Virus record (IMG/VR): IMGVR_UViG_3300047495_000041
Location: 1-30,645 of that record
Length of the DNA stretch: 30,645 nt
From: a virus
Direction: 5' to 3' (one strand)
Shown: piece by piece, positions 1-6,398 of the stretch
Numbering within the stretch: the first letter of the stretch is position 1
How the letters are laid out: every line of letters begins with the position of its first letter
The notes under the pieces: model-generated
Databases searched by the model: none
Seen by the model: only the letters and a program-made list of their open reading frames with translations
What the model was told of the DNA's origin: nothing
Program-made: the position numbers and the translations under genes

Positions 1-33
1 GGCTTTCAATCTTACAGAGGAGCTTCGGATAAT

Positions 34-345
34 ATGCCTATCACAATCAAGGATGCGCTACGGGCCCGCTATGGCGATAGGTTCCATGGGCTGGCGGCGA
101 CCCTAGCAGAGATTGTTGTCTCCTCTCTGCTAGCTGATGGGGCTATCTCGCGGCAAGCGGCCAATCAAACGGATTTGTGGCTTGGCATCAAGCTCGCCTT
201 GCACAATAGCCTAGATGCGGAGGCTCTTATTGCAAGCCTCATGGCCGGGGAGGATTTGCTGCCAGCGGCTAAATTGGAAGGGCCGCATAGGGAGCAATGG
301 CAGGCTTCCATTCGCTCAATTCTAGCCGGGGCCGGGGAGGGCTAA
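34..345 (+). CDS. Hypothetical protein, 103 aa
   Basis: I do not recognise this protein. It is Ala/Leu-rich and probably all-helical, with no Cys and no membrane segment. The ATG is preceded by an AGAGGAG ribosome binding site at a somewhat long spacing. It is one of only two plus-strand genes in the window and is followed by a clear rho-independent terminator, so it probably ends a plus-strand transcription unit that begins left of the window. No function can be assigned. Confidence 0.65.
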   Translation: MPITIKDALRARYGDRFHGLAATLAEIVVSSLLADGAISRQAANQTDLWLGIKLALHNSLDAEALIASLMAGEDLLPAAKLEGPHREQWQASIRSILAGAGEG

Positions 346-379
346 GCCTCTCGCCCATCTCGCCTAGGACAGGACAAGG

Positions 380-404
380 AAAGCCCCCATTTGGGGGCTT
401 TTTG
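380..404 (+). terminator. Rho-independent terminator after the first plus-strand gene
   Basis: AAGCCCCC, a short loop ATTT, then GGGGGCTT followed by a T run. A strong GC stem plus T tract 35 bases after the stop codon at 345 is the standard intrinsic terminator layout. Confidence 0.9.
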
Positions 405-577
405 TTGCTCATTTGACAGCATGCCCATTTCAGGGCCTCAGAGGGGGGCTAGGCTGCTTTTAGCTTCCGGCCATCCTGCCCTAGCGCCCCCTCCCCTAGA
501 GGCCCTCCAGCGCCCTTTCTAGAGGGAGGATTTAGCAGCCTCTCCGCTTTGATCCTCGCCAAGCCTCCCCGACAAGC

Positions 578-643
578 CCCCGCCATGCGGATATTGCAAA
601 CCAGGCATGCAGATTATGCAATTCTAATCCAATAATGGCGGGG
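578..643. repeat. Perfect 9-bp inverted repeat, 48 bases apart
   Basis: CCCCGCCAT at 578-586 and ATGGCGGGG at 635-643 are exact reverse complements. Between them lies AT-richer DNA with a second, inner pair (ATTGCA and TGCAAT). It sits about 80 bases upstream of the 721 gene. It could be a paired operator for a dimeric regulator or a long-range hairpin; the sequence does not decide. Confidence 0.6.
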
Positions 644-658
644 CTATGTATTGCTCAT

Positions 659-677
659 CGGAAGCGAGGCGCTTCCG
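659..677 (+). promoter_or_regulatory. Hairpin in the 5' leader of the 721 gene
   Basis: CGGAAGC, loop GAGGC, GCTTCCG: a perfect 7-bp stem with a 5-base loop, about 45 bases before the start codon. There is no T tract, so it is not a terminator. An operator or an mRNA-stabilising leader hairpin are the likely readings. Confidence 0.5.
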
Positions 678-720
678 GGGCTTCCCGCTCTTTCACAATC
701 GAATATGAAGGATTTAGAAC

Positions 721-1074
721 ATGAAGGCATCTTCTGTTGCGGCTTCGGCCGCTTCCAAGGCTCCTCCGGCCGCTGTTGTCGCCAAGGCGGCCTCCGCCGC
801 TCCCGCGCCGGGCAAGATCAAGGCCAGCGCTCCCGCTTCCAAGGCTCCGGCCAAGGCAGCCCCCGCGCCTGTCCGCTTCGATGTCTCGAAGTACAGCAAG
901 ACAATGTGGATCAGGCTCCTTGTGGCGCGCGACCCTAAGATGTCGCTGGAAAATCTGTCCGCCGCGCTCAAGGCTGGCGGATTGGACATCAGCAAGGCGA
1001 CAATCTCGACAATCCGCATCGATGCACAGCGGACAATCGAGGCGATGCGCCTAGAAGGCCGCTACAAGGATTGA
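721..1074 (+). CDS. Ala/Lys/Pro-rich protein with C-terminal helical domain (paralogue of the 28777 gene)
   Basis: 117 aa. Residues 1-50 are a low-complexity, positively charged Ala/Lys/Pro/Ser tail like histone H1 or bacterial histone-like tails. Residues about 60-117 form a compact domain (IRLLVARDPKMSLENLSAAL and following) that aligns with the C-terminal domain of the minus-strand protein at 27977-28777: both share an R-L-L/M-L-x-A-x-x-P core, SLE, L and a KA(T/S) helix. The shape, basic tail plus small helical domain, suggests a DNA-binding or nucleoid-associated protein; that is inference. It has a good ribosome binding site (GAAGGA, spacing 8), its own leader hairpin and its own terminator, so it is probably a single-gene unit. 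Confidence 0.75.
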   Translation: MKASSVAASAASKAPPAAVVAKAASAAPAPGKIKASAPASKAPAKAAPAPVRFDVSKYSKTMWIRLLVARDPKMSLENLSAALKAGGLDISKATISTIRIDAQRTIEAMRLEGRYKD

Positions 1075-1103
1075 GCCTGCGGCTCGGATCGGCTGAAAGG
1101 GAG

Positions 1104-1131
1104 GAGGGGGGCTTAGGCTCCCCTCTTTTTT
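1104..1131 (+). terminator. Rho-independent terminator after the 721 gene
   Basis: GAGGGGGGC, loop TTAG, GCTCCCCTC, then TTTTTT. It starts 30 bases after the stop codon at 1074. Confidence 0.88.
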
Positions 1132-1269
1132 GTCCTAATTTTGGAAAGGCTTGCCCAATGACAAAAAAGCATTTTGAATTGGCTTGTGCTGGCAAGCCAT
1201 CGCGCTAGCCTGCCATCCGCTCCCCCGGCCCTAGGCTTGCAGCCTAGGGCTTTTCTTTTGCCCTGTGTT

Positions 1270-1433
1270 ATGCGCCACGCGCGCATCTGCCATGCAAACG
1301 CCATTTTCTGCTTGACAGGCACATTCCGCAGGTCAGGCATGCGCCCAGCGCATGAAATGCTTTCTCGGCATGGCTGCTATGCGGTTTCAGCATGTCATGC
1401 ATTGTCGGCATAGCAGATATGCATTTTTTGCAT
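1270..1433. repeat. Cluster of ATGC-type palindromes and hairpins
   Basis: Four perfect inverted repeats are visible: ATGCGC/GCGCAT at 1270-1286 (5-base loop), CATGCGC/GCGCATG at 1338-1354 (3-base loop), CTGCTATGC/GCATAGCAG at 1374-1416 (9-bp stem with two CATG motifs in the loop) and ATGCA/TGCAT at 1419-1433 (T loop). Further single GCAT and CATGC copies lie between them. There is no T tract typical of a terminator. Confidence 0.65.
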
Positions 1434-1697
1434 GCCAGCCATCGTATGGGCCTATAGGATCGTATGCGGCTAGTCCTGGTGTTCGGGAGGCCCGCCAAGA
1501 CTGCCTATAACAACCTGCAAGTAAAAGTTAGTTAAGTTGGCGATGCAAACCAGAGTCACATATTCCCAAAAACCGTTTCAAGCCACCCAATAGCCCAACC
1601 AAACAATAGTAAGAGTAGCAACAGTTAATAATAGGGTGACAAATCGCGGCAGGAAGTTGGCATTAGCTGGCATAGTGAGGACTCTCCATATTGGCAC

Positions 1698-1885
1698 CCG
1701 CAGTTAAGAAAAAGCATGCTTATTACGTAAGGGGCGCCGTAGTTTAGCATGGACGGGTGGCATGCTCCGTAGTTTATAGTCAATAACCGGCAGTTTCATT
1801 TACTCTAGCCGCAGTTAAGAACCGCTTAGCACATTCATCTCCCGCGCCCTCCGCAGTTTTAGTATATAATGAATGGCCCGCAGTT
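1698..1885. repeat. Seven direct copies of a CCGYAGTT motif
   Basis: Copies of CCGCAGTT, CCGTAGTT or CGGCAGTT, usually followed by T or A, have their AGTT core at 1702, 1741, 1771, 1792, 1813, 1855 and 1882. Spacings are 39, 30, 21, 21, 42 and 27 bases, all multiples of three. The frame they share contains several stop codons, so this is not a gene as it stands. Further copies occur at 2415 and 2685 (inside the 2347-2703 gene) and near 3049. Iterons or binding sites for a phage protein are the simplest explanation. Confidence 0.6.
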
Positions 1886-1909
1886 TTTTAACATACCTAG
1901 TGTGCTTGG

Positions 1910-2347
1910 TCACTTTCTTAGACTCTTCCGCAAGCTTTCTTCGGCCTTAGACTCTTCCGCAAGCTTTCTTCGGCGGTTTCTAGTCTTGTCGTCTGTGTTA
2001 TCTTGGACAGTTCCGTAACATAGATTTGATATACGGTTATTAGTATAGATGTCATCTAGGTGCCTACAAACTTTACCTACGGGTTTCGGACCCACAAAAG
2101 TCATCAATATAACCGACGCAAGGGTGAACTGCTTTTGCTTGCCATCATCGCCAAACAGCCCAATGGCTAGTTCCTTATAAGACTCCTTCGCTTTCTTCTT
2201 TATCCAAGGTTTCATAATCCCAGGAGAAGTTGGAGTCTTTAATGAGTTTCCTGGCTTTCGCCAAGACCTAACTCTCCCATCAGTGCTGGCTTCGTATTCA
2301 GGATAGCCGGGAACGGTTTTCCACCGTTCCCTTACTCTAACCCTCAT
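1910..2347 (-). CDS. HNH homing endonuclease (NUMOD4-like + HNH)
   Basis: 145 aa. The N-terminus WKTVPGYPEYEASTDGRVRS is the NUMOD4 DNA-binding motif found in phage HNH homing endonucleases. It is followed by a basic middle and an HNH_3-type core (VCRHLDDIYTNNRISNLCYG), in which RHLDD..NNR..NL is the active-site beta-beta-alpha fold with Arg in place of the first usual His. The start codon overlaps the stop of the upstream gene (TAATG), so it is co-transcribed with the operon as its last gene. The C-terminus is altered by a 29-bp tandem duplication (see the repeat at 1917-1974). Family assignment is confident; the cleavage site is unknown. Confidence 0.85.
   Translation of the reverse strand: MRVRVRERWKTVPGYPEYEASTDGRVRSWRKPGNSLKTPTSPGIMKPWIKKKAKESYKELAIGLFGDDGKQKQFTLASVILMTFVGPKPVGKVCRHLDDIYTNNRISNLCYGTVQDNTDDKTRNRRRKLAEESKAEESLRKSLRK
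1917..1974. repeat. Perfect 29-bp tandem duplication in the 3' end of the HNH gene
   Basis: Copies at 1917-1945 and 1946-1974 are identical. Because 29 is not a multiple of three, the second copy is read in another frame and creates the present C-terminus ending SLRKSLRK. Removing one copy would extend the frame by about 30 codons into the non-coding region. Confidence 0.85.
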
Positions 2348-2703
2348 TAGTGAGGCTTACCGGCAGTTCTTCTTAGAAAGTCCATTGGGTCCTCGTATCC
2401 TTTCTCACCCAACCCCGTAGTTTTGGTTGCGCTAGCCCGATCGGCCTCGGCCATTTGGTCGGCTATCTTGCCGTTATTGATTGTGCGGATAATCTCGTGC
2501 TGCAAAAGAAAGTGAGCCTGCGCCATGCGCGCTCCCGGTTCCCCAGCTATCAGATGCCCTATCGCATGGCCTAGGATAACTATGATATCATACAGTGTAT
2601 AGTTGACAGGGTCAAATGCTTTGGTGAGCAACTCAACAACCTCAGAGCTTGCCTCGCAAACCTGTGCTGGGGTCAACTCCTGGTCCGCAGTTTTATTTGT
2701 CAT
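2347..2703 (-). CDS. Hypothetical protein, 118 aa
   Basis: Not recognised. It is predicted largely helical, with a hydrophobic segment near residues 40-55 (YDIIVILGHAIGHLIAG) that is interrupted by His and Gly and could be a buried helix rather than a membrane span. The N-terminal coding sequence includes one CCGCAGTT motif copy and the middle another. The stop overlaps the start of the HNH gene. About 58 bases separate it from the upstream gene, one of the few gaps in this operon. Confidence 0.6.
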   Translation of the reverse strand: MTNKTADQELTPAQVCEASSEVVELLTKAFDPVNYTLYDIIVILGHAIGHLIAGEPGARMAQAHFLLQHEIIRTINNGKIADQMAEADRASATKTTGLGEKGYEDPMDFLRRTAGKPH

Positions 2704-2761
2704 GCTGTGCTTGCGCCTTTGGTAAGAATAGGAGTTATACTAGCCGTAAGTTTATTCTGTA

Positions 2762-3217
2762 TCAGTGCCCCAGATAGTAATAGACTCTCTTGTCGTCACC
2801 CCTATATAGATTACCTGATGCTTGGCCGTCTGCTACCAAGGCTTCGTAGTCGCACCAGACGTCTTCTATATCAGGATCATCTATCCCGGCGAGGTCATCT
2901 AACCCGCCCTTACGCATATCCGCGCTGACAAGTTGGATAAATATGGCGTTGCATTCCTCAGGAGTAAACGCCGCGATCTCCTCCTTGGACCACGCGGACC
3001 ACGCGCCAAAGTCACGAATATGACTACGCAAAGCTTCGAGTTGCTCCTCCGTAGTTAACAATGGCGCATCCTTGGCTTGCTCTAGGGCAGCTTGCCAAGT
3101 CGTTATGGAGGCATTGGGGCCATGCGTGGCAACGGAGCCACTAAACTCCCATGTGTTCACGTTGTAGAAGAAGTCGGTGATGTCGATGTAGAAGAAGTCG
3201 GGGATGTCGATTTCCAT
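2762..3217 (-). CDS. Acidic hypothetical protein with N-terminal duplicated octapeptide
   Basis: 151 aa, strongly acidic and rich in Trp, Asp and Glu. The N-terminus contains two near-identical units IDIPDFFY and IDITDFFY, encoded by a 24-bp tandem repeat. A central part (DFGAWSAWSKEEIAAFTPEE) looks like a helical module, but I cannot name the family. Its acidity and small size would fit a DNA mimic or inhibitor, but no motif proves that. It begins two bases after the XRE regulator stop, so the two are probably co-translated. Confidence 0.6.
   Translation of the reverse strand: MEIDIPDFFYIDITDFFYNVNTWEFSGSVATHGPNASITTWQAALEQAKDAPLLTTEEQLEALRSHIRDFGAWSAWSKEEIAAFTPEECNAIFIQLVSADMRKGGLDDLAGIDDPDIEDVWCDYEALVADGQASGNLYRGDDKRVYYYLGH
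3164..3211. repeat. 24-bp tandem repeat, two copies, one mismatch
   Basis: 3164-3187 and 3188-3211 agree at 23 of 24 bases. The length is a multiple of three, so the reading frame is kept and an eight-residue unit is duplicated at the N-terminus of the acidic protein. Confidence 0.85.
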
Positions 3218-3219
3218 GG

Positions 3220-3426
3220 TTATTTTTCTCCCGTTAGTAGATGGCCTGCATCAACCTCAAGCGCTTTGGCTATACGCTTGAGGGCAGCAATGGAAGGCAT
3301 GGCCTCCCCTTGCTCATACATGGAAATGGAGGACTGAGTTAGCTTGGCATGCTCGGCCAGTAGTTGCTGAGTCATACCTATCTCCTCCCTCCTTTCCCGT
3401 AGGCGTTGCCCCAGCCCGTTACTCAC
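3220..3426 (-). CDS. XRE-family helix-turn-helix regulator
   Basis: 68 aa, essentially one Cro/C1-type HTH domain: LGQRLRERREEIGMTQQLLA with recognition helix TQSSISMYEQGEAMPS, then the usual ALKRIAKALEVDAGHLL helices. I choose the GTG at 3426 because AAGGAG lies seven bases upstream; longer forms would only add unrelated residues. The start lies inside the 3' end of the preceding gene, indicating translational coupling. The protein probably regulates phage early promoters or an adjacent gene; its operator is not identified. Confidence 0.85.
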   Translation of the reverse strand: MSNGLGQRLRERREEIGMTQQLLAEHAKLTQSSISMYEQGEAMPSIAALKRIAKALEVDAGHLLTGEK

Positions 3427-3802
3427 TGGCAGGCTCCTTAATGATAGAGTAGGAGCTATGTCTGCCTGACTCGCTGACGGCCAAGGCATCCCGCCGTATG
3501 GCCTTGGCGATCTCGGGAACGGTTAGGGGCCGCAAAGTTACCTCCTTGAGATGCTCAATGACCTCACTGTCAATTACCTCCGCTCCAATCACCTCGTCCT
3601 TATAACCCATCTTTACCTTGGGTTTGCGAGGCTTGGGTACCGGAAGCGTCTTCGCAGAGTGATATGTCGTTGCCTCGTTATCGTGTGCAGGTTGAACATC
3701 CACACACACCTCATTAACAATTACCAGCTTGTCGCCGGGGAAGGCTAGTATCTCGGCCACAACAGGGATTAGTGTGGCTTGGATGGTTGTTTGGTTGCTC
3801 AT
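3419..3802 (-). CDS. Hypothetical protein, 127 aa
   Basis: Not recognised. The N-terminal half is beta-prone, the middle has a Pro/Lys stretch (PVPKPRKPKVK) and the C-terminal part (LTVPEIAKAIRRDALAVSES) resembles a small helix-turn-helix. The ATG at 3802 has GAGG nine bases upstream and overlaps the stop of the preceding gene (TGATG). It overlaps the XRE gene by a few bases, so the two may be translated together. Confidence 0.6.
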   Translation of the reverse strand: MSNQTTIQATLIPVVAEILAFPGDKLVIVNEVCVDVQPAHDNEATTYHSAKTLPVPKPRKPKVKMGYKDEVIGAEVIDSEVIEHLKEVTLRPLTVPEIAKAIRRDALAVSESGRHSSYSIIKEPASE

Positions 3803-3990
3803 CAGAAAATCCTCACCCATGCGTTGTCATAGTTGCGCTTCCACAGGGTTATTGGTTGTCCCCCTATGGCGATCTTCTCGAATACCATTAGAGCGGCCCG
3901 AGCACCTTCGCATAGGGCGAACTCTACATTGCCCACCAGCACCTTGTAATCATACTTGGTGCGATTGGGTAGTTCTTGCGCGGCGCTCAT
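3802..3990 (-). CDS. Hypothetical protein, 62 aa
   Basis: A small mixed alpha/beta protein with no known motif. The start is fixed by an ATGA overlap with the preceding tiny gene, and the stop overlaps the next start. Position in a coupled chain is the main evidence that it is real. Confidence 0.55.
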   Translation of the reverse strand: MSAAQELPNRTKYDYKVLVGNVEFALCEGARAALMVFEKIAIGGQPITLWKRNYDNAWVRIF

Positions 3991-4055
3991 TTGTGAGTGC
4001 ACGCATAGAGGATGAACAGGAACAACAGTAGGCCGTGAATACTGGTTATTCTCAT
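3987..4055 (-). CDS. Tiny hydrophobic peptide, 22 aa
   Basis: Reads MRITSIHGLLLFLFILYACT and two further residues. Residues 8-18 are a hydrophobic core, so it would insert in or associate with the inner membrane. It is joined by ATGA overlaps at both its start (with the 4052-4426 gene) and its end (with the 3802-3990 gene), which is why I list it despite its size. The function is unknown; it could be a small membrane peptide or simply a translational coupler. Confidence 0.45.
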   Translation of the reverse strand: MRITSIHGLLLFLFILYACTHK

Positions 4056-4426
4056 TTGGGCATCTCCATTTCGAGTTGATCCAGCGAATTGCGGACCACG
4101 GTTTCTAGGGCTTCCATCGTCTTGGCCTCCCGCTCCGCCACGCGAAGACCAGGGGGCAGCAAGGCGATGGTCTGGCGCTTGATATGCTCGCAATAGAACA
4201 TCGCAGCCACCAAAGCCGCAAAGGCGGAACTATCTCCCTCATTTGAGGCGGCATAGGCGGCATTGGCCATGGCTTGCCAAATGGTGTTAATGTCCTTGGA
4301 TTGCGATGCCATCAGCATTTCGACGAACCGCTCCTGCGCTGCCTTGGCAGCGATTGAGCGGGCATTGATACCGAACAGCTTCTTTAGCTGCTCGTTTGGG
4401 TCTTCCTTTTCAGTTCCACTCGCCAT
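4052..4426 (-). CDS. Hypothetical alpha-helical protein, 124 aa
   Basis: Not recognised. It is rich in Ala, Glu and Met, with helices throughout and a charged, coiled-coil-like C-terminus. The ATG at 4426 follows AAAAGGA at a spacing of seven, a better start than the upstream in-frame ATG. It overlaps the end of the upstream gene by about 43 bases. Confidence 0.65.
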   Translation of the reverse strand: MASGTEKEDPNEQLKKLFGINARSIAAKAAQERFVEMLMASQSKDINTIWQAMANAAYAASNEGDSSAFAALVAAMFYCEHIKRQTIALLPPGLRVAEREAKTMEALETVVRNSLDQLEMEMPK

Positions 4427-4683
4427 ATCAGTTTCCTTTTGAAGGTTAAGCCTAGCAAGCCTGGAAAGCATTGCATCTCAAAGCCGCGAGAATGCCATAT
4501 AGTTATATGACCGGGGCGTAACACAATGTTGCCCCGCTTTGTATACTCCGGCCAATCGATGGCGATTATCTTTCCAGTATCCAAGGGATGACGGAGGCGC
4601 CTTGTATCGCCTTTAGAGACCTCCTCCCCCGTCTCGGTATCCACAAGCTTGTAGTGTGTTTGTTGTTTGAGCCGTCGCCTCAT
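4384..4683 (-). CDS. Hypothetical basic protein, 99 aa
   Basis: The N-terminus (YKLVDTETGEEVSKGD, then GKIIAIDWPEY) looks like a small beta-barrel module common in unnamed phage proteins. It is Arg/Lys-rich. The start chosen is the ATG at 4683, which has GGAAAGGA directly upstream; a longer form would add residues coded by an 18-bp tandem repeat. The function is unknown. Confidence 0.55.
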   Translation of the reverse strand: MRRRLKQQTHYKLVDTETGEEVSKGDTRRLRHPLDTGKIIAIDWPEYTKRGNIVLRPGHITIWHSRGFEMQCFPGLLGLTFKRKLIWRVELKRKTQTSS

Positions 4684-4828
4684 TCCTTTCCGTCCTATTA
4701 GCCATATTGATATTATCAGCCAAATTGATATCAAAGGCAATAGGCAAGAGGGGAATGTAAGCTATTGATTTTGCCCAATAATCGAAAATATATTGCAGTA
4801 GTCGCCTACCTAATTTTGAATAAATCAT
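4613..4828 (-). CDS. Possible small protein, 71 aa (doubtful)
   Basis: An open frame with a GGGAGAGAG-like ribosome binding site begins inside the helicase 3' end, has a moderately hydrophobic N-terminal half (LLQYIF, IAYIPLLPIAF) and overlaps the next gene by about 70 bases. Composition after residue 45 is low in character. It fills an otherwise empty stretch but could be spurious. Confidence 0.3.
   Translation of the reverse strand: MIYSKLGRRLLQYIFDYWAKSIAYIPLLPIAFDINLADNINMANRTERNEATAQTTNTLQACGYRDGGGGL
4696..4731. repeat. 18-bp tandem repeat, two copies
   Basis: 4696-4713 and 4714-4731 agree at 16 of 18 bases; each contains TTGATAT and AGCCA. AT-rich, between the SNF2 helicase and the small genes. 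Could be a tandem operator or replication slippage. Confidence 0.7.
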
Positions 4829-6398
4829 AGAACTCTCTCCCGCTGTGCAAGCCCTTTGAAACCATATCCTTGCCCTCATTGGCCAAGTCTAGGACATGCT
4901 GGTCCATGGGCGAGGCTACCACATCCTCGATCAATAGTTTGCGACTTCCTCGGCTGGCAGCCATGGGCCGCATCTCCGCTTGCTGGCGTTGAGCTGGGCT
5001 TGGTGTGCCCTCAACAAAGGCCATATAGTCAGCAGCGGATAGATCAATGCCCACCGAACCAGAGGCAAGGTTGGACAAGAAGACGGTGGCTTCTCTTGAC
5101 TGAAAGCTGGCTATCATCTCATCCCTGCCCTTTGTTACGCCGCCCCTGATCCATACAAAGGGAATGCCAGCCCTTCTTAGCTCGCGAGCAAGCATGAGGC
5201 CGGTGGGGATGAAGTGATAGAACAGAATGGATTGGGTTTGAAAGCGCCCGGCGGCGATCTTGGATCGCAGCCATCTAAGCTTAGTATGATCGGGCAACGT
5301 TGATATCTGGTTATGGCCATCCTCGTCTATCCAAGCATCGTGGCCTGAGCTTATCTGCCTAAGCCGTATAAAGGTGTTCTCTTGGGAAGTCTTGCCCAGG
5401 ACATGCTTGTCGCGGATACGCTCTAGAATACGGTTATAGATAGCTAGTTGCTCCCCCTTCATCACAAGCTGGGTGTTTCTGCGCTCGACTGTAGCTGTCC
5501 TGACTTCCTTAAACTCATAGGCGATCGAGAACAGGTGTAGCTTGTTGGCAAGCAATGGCAGCTTGGTCTTATCAAACTTATACTCAAAGCCACCATTACC
5601 AAAGTATCGCTTGACACGCTTGCCGAAGGCTACTTGGAAGAAGTGCTGACTTGTAGACAGCACATTACCATCGTCTATCAGCATTCCCTGTGCCCATAGA
5701 TCATCAGGGAAGCGCCCAAAGGGTGTGCCGGTCAAGCCTAGTTTCCACTTGTGGCCTGCGGTTATAGCCATCCCTACCTTGGTTGTTAGTGCTGATGGAG
5801 TCTTACAGTAATGTATCTCGTCTATAGTGCTGAGTGTGAACTCCTTGGCTGCTAGTTCTGCTGCATCCCAGTCAATGACTAGTTTCATACGGCGCTCCTT
5901 GCCGCGTGGCTTAACTAGTTTCTTGACTGAGAACAACTGCTGTAGCGCGCTCCATGCCACAACAACCAGATCGGGCTGCTTTTCAACGGCGGTTAAAAAT
6001 TCGTCGTTGCTTCCCGAACGGACAATGATTGCATGTAATGAAGTGTACTCTGGAATTTGCATTCGCCAGACACCTAGGACTGTAGGGCTGGGCACAATCA
6101 CGATCCCCGGCCCCTGCCACATCCCGCATCGTCTCAGGTGGCTCGCCCATTCCAGGGTTACCCGTGTCTTGCCTAGCCTTGGCTCTAGGAAGGATAGCGA
6201 GCGCCCGAAGTATAAAGCGGCGCATAAAGCCCGTAGTTGATGATCCCATAGGGGTCCCCCTTTGCTTATCTTGAAGTGCTTACCCGTAGTGGTTTCTATG
6301 ATTTCATGTATTCGCCTCTCGGATATACGCTTGAAATCAGGGACATGGGATGTGTCCCTTCGCAACCAACGATCAATGCTATCTGGGTCTATGCTCAT
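4806..6398 (-). CDS. SNF2/UvsW-type DNA helicase
   Basis: 530 aa superfamily 2 ATPase. It shows DHQLRALCAALYFG (Q-like motif), PRLGKTR (Walker A), IVIVPSPTVLGVW (Ia), DEIH (Walker B), GLTGTPFGRFPDDLW (III region), and in the second RecA domain SNLASGSVGIDLSAADY with AEMRPMAASRGS in the place of motif VI. This matches phage SNF2-like helicases and the role of T4 UvsW in branch migration and origin R-loop removal; the exact role here is inferred. The start is the ATG at 6398 (ATGA overlap with the upstream small gene); a longer frame exists but lacks support. Confidence 0.85.
   Translation of the reverse strand: MSIDPDSIDRWLRRDTSHVPDFKRISERRIHEIIETTTGKHFKISKGGPLWDHQLRALCAALYFGRSLSFLEPRLGKTRVTLEWASHLRRCGMWQGPGIVIVPSPTVLGVWRMQIPEYTSLHAIIVRSGSNDEFLTAVEKQPDLVVVAWSALQQLFSVKKLVKPRGKERRMKLVIDWDAAELAAKEFTLSTIDEIHYCKTPSALTTKVGMAITAGHKWKLGLTGTPFGRFPDDLWAQGMLIDDGNVLSTSQHFFQVAFGKRVKRYFGNGGFEYKFDKTKLPLLANKLHLFSIAYEFKEVRTATVERRNTQLVMKGEQLAIYNRILERIRDKHVLGKTSQENTFIRLRQISSGHDAWIDEDGHNQISTLPDHTKLRWLRSKIAAGRFQTQSILFYHFIPTGLMLARELRRAGIPFVWIRGGVTKGRDEMIASFQSREATVFLSNLASGSVGIDLSAADYMAFVEGTPSPAQRQQAEMRPMAASRGSRKLLIEDVVASPMDQHVLDLANEGKDMVSKGLHSGREFYDLFKIR

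Larger units (their letters stand above)
405..720 (+). other. Non-coding leader between the two plus-strand genes
   Basis: No convincing gene. The stretch is GC-rich and contains an imperfect inverted repeat around 490-530 (CCCTAGAGG versus CTAGAGGGAGG), the widely spaced perfect repeat at 578-643 and the hairpin at 659-677. It ends with the ribosome binding site GAAGGA eight bases before the ATG at 721. It probably holds the promoter of the 721 gene, but I cannot pick clear -35/-10 boxes. Confidence 0.5.
1132..1909. other. Long non-coding region between convergent gene sets
   Basis: About 780 bases lie between the plus-strand terminator and the end of the minus-strand operon. Open frames here are short, lack recognisable domains and overlap repeats, so I call no gene. 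The left part (1270-1433) is packed with palindromes based on ATGC/GCAT; the right part (1490-1900) is AT-richer and contains the CCGYAGTT repeat family. In a genome with almost no intergenic DNA this stands out. A replication origin, a partition-like site or a recombination site are possible; none is proven. Confidence 0.6.

Noticed and set aside
714-1019. Minus-strand Ala-rich frame opposite the 721 gene.
   Set aside because: Mirror of low-complexity codons; the plus-strand gene has ribosome binding site, terminator and a paralogue.
1312-1340. TTGACA at 1312 as a -35 box.
   Set aside because: The sequence 17 bases downstream (AGGCAT) is a poor -10 and no plus-strand gene follows.
1865-1870. 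TATAAT box as a plus-strand promoter.
   Set aside because: No -35 box at proper distance and it would read antisense into the HNH gene.
1698-1885. CRISPR array.
   Set aside because: Repeat unit is only about 8 bases and spacings vary widely; no Cas genes.
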